Positions 1 to 6,713 of a stretch of 64,000 nucleotides of DNA are shown piece by piece. The stretch spans positions 62,001 to 126,000 of the forward strand of contig NZ_FOFV01000018.1 of assembly GCF_900111005.1 (NCBI RefSeq). Direction: 5' to 3'. The notes beneath the pieces are model-generated. The model had not been told where the DNA came from, did not search any database, and was given only the letters and a program-made list of their open reading frames with translations. Source of the DNA: Lentzea albida. GTDB taxonomy: Bacteria > Actinomycetota > Actinomycetes > Mycobacteriales > Pseudonocardiaceae. Position 1 is the first letter of the stretch. Every line of letters starts with the position of its first letter. The position numbers and the translations under genes are program-made.

Positions 1-435
1 CCCGATCAACGCCGCCATCCCACCACCGGACACGCGCGGATCCGCCATGCCGTAGCGGAACTGGCCCAGCGCGGCCCGGTCCGCGACGTCCGCCCACGTC
101 GGCCGCTCCCCGAGCACGGCTCGCTTCGACCGCTTCACCCCGAGCACCACCGGGGAGGTCATGACGCTCGTCGCCAGCTCGGGTTCGGCGCCGCGCAGCC
201 GCAGGAACCTGGTGGTGGACAACCAGGCCAGGTCGAAGCCGTCGAGCGACCTGCTCGCCTCGACCGTGCCGCGGTGCTCCACGGCCAGCTCGATCCCGGT
301 GGCCTTCTTCAGCTCCGCGAGCACCGGTCCGAGGTCGGCCAGCTCCGTGCTCGCCAGCACCGTCAACCGGACCGGCGGCGTGCTGGACGTGCACGCGGTC
401 AGCAGGAGCAGCAGGACCGCCGCCAGCACCCTCAC
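1..435 (-). CDS. Lipoprotein, substrate-binding-like (N-terminal 145 residues, cut by window edge)
   Basis: The GTG start at 435 overlaps the stop of the upstream gene by four bases (GTGA), so translation is probably coupled. The first 20 residues form a lipoprotein signal with lipobox LLTAC, so the protein should be anchored outside the membrane. The following residues (VRLTVLASTELADLGPVL, then KKATGIELAVEH) look like the first lobe of a periplasmic-binding-type domain. In actinobacteria such proteins often carry a C-terminal von Willebrand A domain, but that part lies beyond the window. Ligand unknown. Confidence 0.7.
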   Translation of the reverse strand, partial: MRVLAAVLLLLLTACTSSTPPVRLTVLASTELADLGPVLAELKKATGIELAVEHRGTVEASRSLDGFDLAWLSTTRFLRLRGAEPELATSVMTSPVVLGVKRSKRAVLGERPTWADVADRAALGQFRYGMADPRVSGGGMAALIG

Positions 436-1547
436 TTGCACTCGCCGACGACGTCGAGCATGCGCTCGAAGAGCTCCGCCCTGGGCAGCTCCACCCTGCC
501 CTTCGCCCCGGCAGGCGGTTCCGGCAGTCCGCGGGACGCGATGTAGGTCCCGAAGTCGGCGCCGGTCTCCCCGTTCCACCCCAGCGAGTGGAAGCCCAGT
601 TCGACCGCGCGGCGGCGCAGGTCCGGGTCGTTCATCATCAGTTCGCCGATCCGGTCGCCCTCCGGCGTGAACGAGATCAGCTCGGGCGTGCTCTGGTGCT
701 GCTTCTCCGGGTAGAGCAGCACCCGTTCGGTGTCGACGCTCTTCTGCCGCAACTGGTAGGCGATGTACTGGTGTTCGTAGATCACCGCGATGACGGCGTG
801 GGTGCGCCCCTCCGGCACGAAGTACTTCGGGGCCATGTCGTCACCGGCCTGGCCCTGGGCGTCGACGTACGGCTTGACCTCCCGCGCCAGCTTCTCCGCC
901 GCCTCGACGGTCTGCGGCGGCTCGTCACCGAAAGCGGTGGCGAAGAACCCGACCAGCGTCGCGCCCGAATAGGCCTTGCAGGGGTCCGGCGACTGCACGG
1001 TGATCCGGTTCTCGTTGGCCAGGCCGTAGTCCCGCCACCGCTTGCGGTCGTCGGAGAGTTTCTTGAACTCGTCCATCTTGAGGTCGTAGTAGAGGTCGCC
1101 GTTGCGGGTGGCTGCGCCGGCCTTCACCAGCGCCTCGGCGTACTCGCGGAACGTGGCGAGCACGACCGGCGTGAAGAACGGCCGGTACGGCACCACGTGC
1201 TTGCCCGCCCGGCGCGACTTCACCTGCTCGTTCGCCACGTGCCCGGACGGGAACACGAAGTGGTACGAGTCGAGGTCGGGCTTGTTCGCCAGGTCGCGGG
1301 ACCCGACCGGCGTCACGTGCACCTGGTAGCCGCGGGCCATCAGGATCCGCTTGACCTGCTCGTCCTGGAAGAAGTCGCGCTTGGAGGCGAACAGCGCCCG
1401 CACGACCGTCACAGACCGGAACGGGCCGGTGACGTGCCCCGACACGAGCAACACCACCAGCCCGGACACGAACACCGCCAGCGGCGGCACGAACCACAGC
1501 AGGAACCGTCTTCGCGGGTCGACCACCTTGAACTCGGGCTCCCGCAC
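432..1547 (-). CDS. Membrane-anchored periplasmic-binding-like protein
   Basis: 371 residues from a GTG at 1547, preceded by GGGAG five bases upstream. After a short cytoplasmic N-terminus, one membrane segment lies at about residues 14-36 (LLWFVPPLAVFVSGLVVLLV). The rest is an extracytoplasmic domain that I read as type-2 periplasmic-binding-like, with alternating strand/helix pattern and two-lobe size. It starts 14 bases after the SDR stop and overlaps the next lipoprotein gene by 4 bases, so it is the fourth gene of a leftward operon that begins with acyl-CoA dehydrogenase. No ligand or partner permease can be named. Confidence 0.65.
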   Translation of the reverse strand: MREPEFKVVDPRRRFLLWFVPPLAVFVSGLVVLLVSGHVTGPFRSVTVVRALFASKRDFFQDEQVKRILMARGYQVHVTPVGSRDLANKPDLDSYHFVFPSGHVANEQVKSRRAGKHVVPYRPFFTPVVLATFREYAEALVKAGAATRNGDLYYDLKMDEFKKLSDDRKRWRDYGLANENRITVQSPDPCKAYSGATLVGFFATAFGDEPPQTVEAAEKLAREVKPYVDAQGQAGDDMAPKYFVPEGRTHAVIAVIYEHQYIAYQLRQKSVDTERVLLYPEKQHQSTPELISFTPEGDRIGELMMNDPDLRRRAVELGFHSLGWNGETGADFGTYIASRGLPEPPAGAKGRVELPRAELFERMLDVVGECK

Positions 1548-1561
1548 GGCTCCCCCTGGAG

Positions 1562-2320
1562 TCAGACGATCACGGCACCACCGTCGACGACGAGCGTCTC
1601 GCCGGTAACGTAACCGCCCGCGGGCGAGGCGAGGAACAGAACGGCCGCGGCTAGTTCTTCCGGGTCGCCGATTCGCCCGGATGGCAGAGAGGCCTGCATC
1701 TTCTCGAGGTACCCGGGCGGGTACTGGTCGGTCATCTCCGAGGCGAAGAACCCGGGACAGATCGCGTTGACGCGGATGCCCTTGCGACCCGTCCACTGCT
1801 GCGCCAGGTCCCGCGTCAGGCCGAGCAGCCCGGCCTTCGACGCCGAGTACGCGGCCTGGGGGATGCCGCCGGTGACGAGCCCGAGCACGCTGGAGATGTT
1901 GATGATCGAGCCGCCGGACTTCATGACCGAGGCCACGGCCTGCGCCATCCAGTAGGCACCGTTGAGGTTGACGTCCACGACGCCGCGGAACTCCTCCGGC
2001 GTCTCCCGCGAAGCCGGCACGGCCGACGCGACACCCGCGTTGTTCACCAGCACGGCGACGGTGCCGAACTCGGCCGCCGCACGGGCGACCTCGCGGCAGT
2101 CCTCCGGCTTCGAGACGTCGGCCTGCACGACCAGGGCGCGCTGCCCGGCGGACTCGACCAGTGCGGCCGTGTCCTTCAGCTTGTCCGCACGACGGGCCGC
2201 GAGCACGACGTCCGCACCGGCTTCGGCGAGGCCCTTGGCGAACGCGACGCCGAGCCCCGAGGACGCGCCGGTGACGATCGCGACCTTCCCGTCCAGGCGG
2301 AACTTGTCCAGGATTCCCAC
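1562..2320 (-). CDS. Short-chain dehydrogenase/reductase (classical SDR)
   Basis: 252 residues. The GTG start shares one base with the TAG stop of the thiolase gene (TAGTG). Rossmann cofactor motif TGASSGLG is at residues 17-24, NNAG at about 93-96, the catalytic serine lies in NISS (143-144), and YSASK (Tyr158, Lys162) completes the active site. The C-terminus (VTGETLVVDGG) is typical of 3-oxoacyl-ACP/CoA reductase-like SDRs. Between a thiolase and an acyl-CoA dehydrogenase it probably acts as a 3-hydroxyacyl-CoA or related alcohol dehydrogenase in beta-oxidation. The exact substrate is inference. Confidence 0.9.
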   Translation of the reverse strand: MGILDKFRLDGKVAIVTGASSGLGVAFAKGLAEAGADVVLAARRADKLKDTAALVESAGQRALVVQADVSKPEDCREVARAAAEFGTVAVLVNNAGVASAVPASRETPEEFRGVVDVNLNGAYWMAQAVASVMKSGGSIINISSVLGLVTGGIPQAAYSASKAGLLGLTRDLAQQWTGRKGIRVNAICPGFFASEMTDQYPPGYLEKMQASLPSGRIGDPEELAAAVLFLASPAGGYVTGETLVVDGGAVIV

Positions 2321-3516
2321 TACGAAAGCCTTTCCAGGATGATCGCCATGCCCTGGCCGCCGCCGACGCACATGGTCTCGAGGCCGAACTGGGCGTCGCG
2401 GGCCTGCATGCCGTTGATCAGCGTCGTCATGATCCGGGCGCCGGTCGAGCCGAACGGGTGCCCGAGCGCGATCGCGCCGCCGTGCACGTTCAGCCTGTCG
2501 ATGTCGATGCCCAGCGCGCGCTGGGAGCCGAGCACCTGCACGGCGAACGCCTCGTTGATCTCCACCAGGTCGATGTCCGAGATGGACAGACCGGCGTGGC
2601 CCAGGGCCTGCTTCGTCGCGTCGACCGGGCCGAGACCCATGATCTCCGGCGAGAGGCCGGAGACGCCCGTGGACACGATGCGCGCCAACGGGGTCAGGCC
2701 GAGCTCGCGGGCCCGCACGTCGCTCATGACCACGACCGCGGCCGCGCCGTCGTTCAACGGGCAGCAGTTGCCCGCGGTGACCGTGCCCTCGGGGCGGAAG
2801 ACGGTCTTCAGCTGGGAGACCGCCTCGTAGGTCACGCCGGCGCGCGGGCCGTCGTCCGTGGAGACCACGGTGCCGTCGGCCAGGGTGATCGGCGTGATCT
2901 CGCGGGCGAAGAACCCGTCCGCGATCGCCTTCTCCGCGAGGTTCTGCGACCGCACGCCGAACTCGTCCTGGTCGTGCCGCGAGATCCCGAGCTGCGTCGC
3001 GACGTTCTCGGCCGTCTGGCCCATCGCGATGTAGTAGTCGGGCAGCTTGCCGTCCAGGCGCGGGTCGGTCCACGGCGCGTTGGAGGCCGCCGTGTCCAGG
3101 GTCCGTTGCTGCGCCTCGTCGAACAGCGGGTTGAACGACGGCGTGCCGGAGTGCATGTACCGCGACACGCACTCCACACCGGCCGAGATGAACGCGTTGC
3201 CCTCCCCCGCTTTGATGGCGTGGAAGGCCATCCGCGCGGTCTGCACCGACGAGGCGCAGAACCTGTTCACGGTCGTGCCGGGCAGGCCGTCGTGGCCGAG
3301 CTGCACGGCGACGCGGCGCGCGATGTTCTGGCCGTGCTCGTCCTGCGGCTCCGCGCACCCGAGGTGCAGGTCGGTGATCTCGGACGCCGGGATGTCGCCC
3401 AGCGCGGCCGAGATCACCTGCGCGGCCAGGTCGTCCGGCCGCATCGACGCGAGAGAACCCTTGCGGGCACGGCCGATCGGCGACCGGGCGGTGGAGACGA
3501 TGACTGCTTCCGGCAT
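2320..3516 (-). CDS. Acetyl-CoA acyltransferase (thiolase)
   Basis: 398 residues, normal for the family. The nucleophilic cysteine is Cys87 in NRFCASS, the catalytic histidine His353 in GHPFGSTGAR, and the second cysteine Cys383 in CVGGGQG, so all three catalytic residues of degradative and biosynthetic thiolases are present. It would cleave 3-ketoacyl-CoA with CoA. It begins 12 bases after the acyl-CoA dehydrogenase stop, with AGGAG just before the ATG, and is the second gene of the operon. Confidence 0.95.
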   Translation of the reverse strand: MPEAVIVSTARSPIGRARKGSLASMRPDDLAAQVISAALGDIPASEITDLHLGCAEPQDEHGQNIARRVAVQLGHDGLPGTTVNRFCASSVQTARMAFHAIKAGEGNAFISAGVECVSRYMHSGTPSFNPLFDEAQQRTLDTAASNAPWTDPRLDGKLPDYYIAMGQTAENVATQLGISRHDQDEFGVRSQNLAEKAIADGFFAREITPITLADGTVVSTDDGPRAGVTYEAVSQLKTVFRPEGTVTAGNCCPLNDGAAAVVVMSDVRARELGLTPLARIVSTGVSGLSPEIMGLGPVDATKQALGHAGLSISDIDLVEINEAFAVQVLGSQRALGIDIDRLNVHGGAIALGHPFGSTGARIMTTLINGMQARDAQFGLETMCVGGGQGMAIILERLS

Positions 3517-3528
3517 GTCGTTCTCCTC

Positions 3529-4674
3529 CTACAGGCCCAGGTCGCGGCCGATGAGTTCCTTCATGATCTCGTTGGAGCCCGCCCAGATCTTCGTGACGCG
3601 GGCGTCCATCCACGCGCGGGCGACGCGGTACTCGGTCATGTAGCCGTAGCCGCCGTGCAGCTGCACGCAGGCGTCGATGACCTCGTTCTCGATGTCGGCG
3701 CTCCAGTACTTCGCCTGTGCCGCCTCGACCGGGCTCAGCTCGCCGCGGACGTGCTGCATCGTCAGCGTGTCGACGAACGCCTGCGTGACGTCGAGCTTGG
3801 TGCGCAGCTCCGACAGCAGGAACTTGTTGTGCTGGAACTTGCCGATCGACTGCCCGAACGCCTTGCGCTCCTTCACGTACTCGAGCGTCTCGTCGAAGAT
3901 GCCCTGCGCGTGCGCGAGGTTCGAGATGGCGGCGCCGATCCGTTCCTGCGGCAGGCGCTCCATCATGTAGATGAAGCCCTGGCCCTCCTCGCCGATCAGG
4001 TTCGCGGCGGGCAGGCGCACGTCGGAGAAGAACAGCTCCGCGGTGTCGGACGGGTGCTGGCCGACCTTGTCGAGCTTGCGGCCGCGCTCGAAGCCCGCCA
4101 TGCCGGTCTCGACGGCGAACAGCGAGATGCCGCGGGAGCCCTTCGACGGGTCGGTGCGGGCCGCGACGACGATCATGTCGGCGGTGTAGCCGTTGGTGAT
4201 GAACGTCTTGGAGCCGTTGAGGATCCAGTCGTCACCGTCGCGCACGGCGTTGGTCTTCAGCGCCGCGAGGTCGGAGCCGCCGGACGGCTCGGTCATCGCG
4301 ATGCCGGTCTTGATCTCGCCGGTGCACATGCCGGGCAGCCAGCGCTGCTTCTGCTCCTCGGTGCACAGGTCGACGAGGTAGGGCGCCACGACGTCGCCGT
4401 GGATGCCGATCGAGGACGCCACCGCGGCGTTGACCCGGCACAGCTCCTCGGCGAAGACGGTGTTGAAGCGGTAGTCGTTCGCGCCGCTGCCGCCGTACTC
4501 CTCCGGGATCTCCAGACCCAGCAGGCCTTGGCGACCGGCCTCGAGCCACACGTCGCGGTCGATCACCCGCTGCTCGATGAACTTCTCGATGTTCGGGGTG
4601 ATCGTGCGCTCGACGAACGCCTTCGCCGACTCCCGGAACGCGGCGTGATCCTCGTTGAACAGCGTCCGCTGCAC
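3529..4674 (-). CDS. Acyl-CoA dehydrogenase, long-chain (LCAD)-like subtype
   Basis: 381 residues from the second of two adjacent GTG codons, because GGAGG is then six bases away. The alternative start at 4677 would leave only three. The domains are N-terminal helical (about 1-115), beta-barrel (TEPSGGSDL, about 130-235) and C-terminal FAD-binding helical. The C-terminal motif is IWAGSNEIMKELIGRDLG, so the usual catalytic glutamate position (IYEGT in medium-chain enzymes) is alanine. MMERLPQERIG on the preceding helix matches long-chain acyl-CoA dehydrogenases, which carry the base there. First gene of the operon, directly downstream of two TetR-type palindromes. Confidence 0.93.
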   Translation of the reverse strand: MQRTLFNEDHAAFRESAKAFVERTITPNIEKFIEQRVIDRDVWLEAGRQGLLGLEIPEEYGGSGANDYRFNTVFAEELCRVNAAVASSIGIHGDVVAPYLVDLCTEEQKQRWLPGMCTGEIKTGIAMTEPSGGSDLAALKTNAVRDGDDWILNGSKTFITNGYTADMIVVAARTDPSKGSRGISLFAVETGMAGFERGRKLDKVGQHPSDTAELFFSDVRLPAANLIGEEGQGFIYMMERLPQERIGAAISNLAHAQGIFDETLEYVKERKAFGQSIGKFQHNKFLLSELRTKLDVTQAFVDTLTMQHVRGELSPVEAAQAKYWSADIENEVIDACVQLHGGYGYMTEYRVARAWMDARVTKIWAGSNEIMKELIGRDLGL

Positions 4675-4688
4675 CACTGACCTCCATA

Positions 4689-4722
4689 CTAAGCGGTTGC
4701 TTAGAGCTAAGCGCACGCTTAG
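4689..4722. promoter_or_regulatory. Double TetR-type operator in the divergent promoter
   Basis: Two palindromes lie side by side: CTAAGCGGTTGCTTAG (4689-4704) and CTAAGCGCACGCTTAG (4707-4722), centre to centre 18 bp. They fill the gap between the acyl-CoA dehydrogenase start (4674, minus) and the TetR gene (4768, plus). A third copy lies at 6688-6703. The layout is that of an autoregulating TetR repressor. Assignment to the adjacent regulator is inference. Confidence 0.8.
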
Positions 4723-4767
4723 CGTGCAGTACGATCCATCACCTGTCAACACGCTAGGAGCCGCCCG

Positions 4768-5391
4768 ATGACGACGACCGGACTGGACGGGTTCGCGCTG
4801 CTCGACGAGACGTGGCGCACGGTCACCCCCGAGGCCGCCCGCCGGATGCTCATCGCGGCCGTCCAGGCGTTCGCGGACAAGGGGTACCACGCCACGACCA
4901 CGCGGGACATCGCCTCACGGGCCGGGATGTCGCCCGCGGCCGTGTACATCCACTACAGGTCCAAAGAGGAGCTTCTGTTCAACATCTCGCTCGTCGGCCA
5001 CGAGACGTCGCTCGCGCTGCTGTCGAGCATCGAGGGGCAGGACGCGGTGGAGCGGCTGAAGAACGCCGTGGCGGCGTTCGCGGGATGGCACGCGGAGTTC
5101 CACACGACGGCGCGGGTGGTGCAGTACGAACTCGGCGCCCTCTCGCCCGAACACCACGAGCAGGTGGCGGGGCTGCGCCGGCAGATCGAGCAGCGGATGC
5201 GCTCCTACATCGCGGACGGCGTGCGCGAGGGCGTGTTCGACGTCCCCGACCTGAAGGGCGCGACCCTGGCCGTGCTGTCGCTCTGCATCGACGTCGCGCG
5301 CTGGTACCAGCCGGAGGGCAAGCGCACCCCGGACGAGATCGGCGCGATGTACGCCGACCTCGTCCTGAGGATGGTCCGTCCGGCTAGCTGA
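4768..5391 (+). CDS. TetR/AcrR-family transcriptional regulator
   Basis: 207 residues. ATG preceded by AGGAG at a good distance. The helix-turn-helix occupies about residues 23-66 (AFADKGYHATTTRDIASRAG, then MSPAAVYIHYRSKEELL). The C-terminal ligand and dimer domain is helical and variable. It is divergent from the beta-oxidation operon and lies next to two palindromic operators, so it most likely represses that operon and itself, with an acyl-CoA or related intermediate as inducer (inference). Its stop overlaps the 3' end of the convergent gene by 8 bases. Confidence 0.93.
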   Translation: MTTTGLDGFALLDETWRTVTPEAARRMLIAAVQAFADKGYHATTTRDIASRAGMSPAAVYIHYRSKEELLFNISLVGHETSLALLSSIEGQDAVERLKNAVAAFAGWHAEFHTTARVVQYELGALSPEHHEQVAGLRRQIEQRMRSYIADGVREGVFDVPDLKGATLAVLSLCIDVARWYQPEGKRTPDEIGAMYADLVLRMVRPAS

Positions 5392-5656
5392 CCGACTTGC
5401 GGCCGTACACGCCGGCCACGACCGACACGCCGACCGCGGCGACCACGACCTGGACGATCAGCTCGATCCAGTCGATGCCCGGCGTGTCCTCCACGCCGAG
5501 CAGCCGCGCGATCCACGTGCCGATGAACGCGGCCACGATGCCGACGATGATCGTCAGCCAGATCGGGATGCTCTGCTTGCCCGGCGCGAACAGCCGGCCG
5601 AGCACGCCCAGGATCAGGCCGATGACGAGCGCACCGATGATGCTGCCGATGCCCAT
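5384..5656 (-). CDS. GlsB/YeaQ/YmgE-family small membrane protein
   Basis: 90 residues. ATG at 5656 with GGAGG six bases upstream. Three hydrophobic segments (SIIGALVIGLILGVLGRLF, WLTIIVGIVAAFIGTWIARL, IELIVQVVVAAVGVSVVAGV) separated by short loops with the family's LFAPGKQ turn. The family is often called transglycosylase-associated, is widespread and is stress-linked in some bacteria. Its molecular function is unknown. Monocistronic and convergent with the TetR gene. Confidence 0.85.
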   Translation of the reverse strand: MGIGSIIGALVIGLILGVLGRLFAPGKQSIPIWLTIIVGIVAAFIGTWIARLLGVEDTPGIDWIELIVQVVVAAVGVSVVAGVYGRKSVS

Positions 5657-5752
5657 GCCGCCTCCTCCGCGATGATTTCGGATCTTGGCCGAGATCATCC
5701 CTTCAGCGGACAGAACACGCAGCACGAGGCCTAACGCCATCGACCGTTCGGG

Positions 5753-6529
5753 TTACCAGCGGCTGCCGGAGACCTGCGCCATCCACTGGTTGATCGTCGC
5801 GGTCCAGTCCGTACCGACGGCCTGCTGGTGCGAGACGGCGAAGCGGCCGTAGGCGTCACCACCGGCGCGGAGCAGGCCGGCGCGCTTGTCGGCCTCGAGG
5901 ATCACGTGCAGCTCGTGCGGCGTCGTGACGAACGTCAGCTCGACCTGCTTGAGGCGGCCGGAGAACTGCGGCGGCGGGTAGAACTCGATCTCCTGGTAGA
6001 ACGGCAGCTGCTGCGGGACGCCGTAGATGCGGCCCTTCTCGTTGTCCGCCTTGGTGAAGCGGAAACCCATCTGCCCGAACGCCTGGAGCACGGCGTCCTG
6101 CGACGGCAGCGGGTGCACCCAGATCGGGTCGAGGTCGCCGGGGTCGACGGCGCCGCGGACCTCGAGCTCGGTGCGCAGGCCGAGCCGCATGCCGTGCAGC
6201 TGCCCGCCGCCCACGACGTTGATCGGGCACTCGAAGGGCACCGGGACCTGGAACGGCAGCGAGATGTTCTGGTGCGGCTGGGCGAGGATCCGCTGGCCCA
6301 CGGAGAACTTGTGGAACTCCATGTTGGTGTTGTACTCGTTGTCGCCGCTCTCGACCTCGACGCGGGTGAGCAGCGCGAGCGTGACGTGGTCGATCTCGGC
6401 CGGGTGGTCGCCGCCCGCGATGCGCACCTCGCCGGACAGCACCTCGCCGGGCCGGACGTTCGGGTTCGTCAGCACCGTGTCGACCGTCGGCCCGCCGACA
6501 CCGAACGCGCGCATCATCCTCTTGAACAC
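5753..6529 (-). CDS. Spo0M-like sporulation-control/arrestin-fold protein
   Basis: 258 residues. Two adjacent GTG codons follow AGGAGG. I take the second (6529), giving M-F-K-R at the start as in Spo0M relatives. The opening GVGGPTVDTVL, the phrase RPGEVLSGEVRIAGG and the following beta-rich repeats are typical of the family, whose members have an arrestin-like N-terminal fold. In Bacillus, Spo0M affects sporulation and cell division. The role in actinobacteria is not established. Soluble, no signal peptide. Single gene. Confidence 0.85.
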   Translation of the reverse strand: MFKRMMRAFGVGGPTVDTVLTNPNVRPGEVLSGEVRIAGGDHPAEIDHVTLALLTRVEVESGDNEYNTNMEFHKFSVGQRILAQPHQNISLPFQVPVPFECPINVVGGGQLHGMRLGLRTELEVRGAVDPGDLDPIWVHPLPSQDAVLQAFGQMGFRFTKADNEKGRIYGVPQQLPFYQEIEFYPPPQFSGRLKQVELTFVTTPHELHVILEADKRAGLLRAGGDAYGRFAVSHQQAVGTDWTATINQWMAQVSGSRW

Positions 6530-6687
6530 CACTGCGGCCTCCTGAAAGCCCTTCGCATGTTTGCGGGGAGTCTGCCAACTGGATCGCCCATTCGCGGCGA
6601 AGTGTTCCGTTGACGCCTCAGCACCACGATCGGTTCCGTATGGACTTCCGTTCACTTCAGATGGCAACATGCGACCGCCGTCACATA

Positions 6688-6703
6688 CTAAGCGGTCGCT
6701 CAG
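6688..6703. promoter_or_regulatory. Third TetR-type operator, upstream of the carboxylase gene
   Basis: CTAAGCGGTCGCTCAG, matching the two palindromes at 4689-4722 with one arm position changed. It ends just before the AGGAGG ribosome binding site of the carboxylase gene, so a bound repressor would block transcription start. It links the carboxylase/transporter unit to the TetR regulon. Confidence 0.75.
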
Positions 6704-6713
6704 GAGGTAACCC

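Noticed and set aside
2458..4680. 740-codon open frame on the plus strand
   Set aside because: Lies opposite the thiolase and acyl-CoA dehydrogenase genes; Arg/Val/His-rich composition typical of antisense frames in high-GC DNA.
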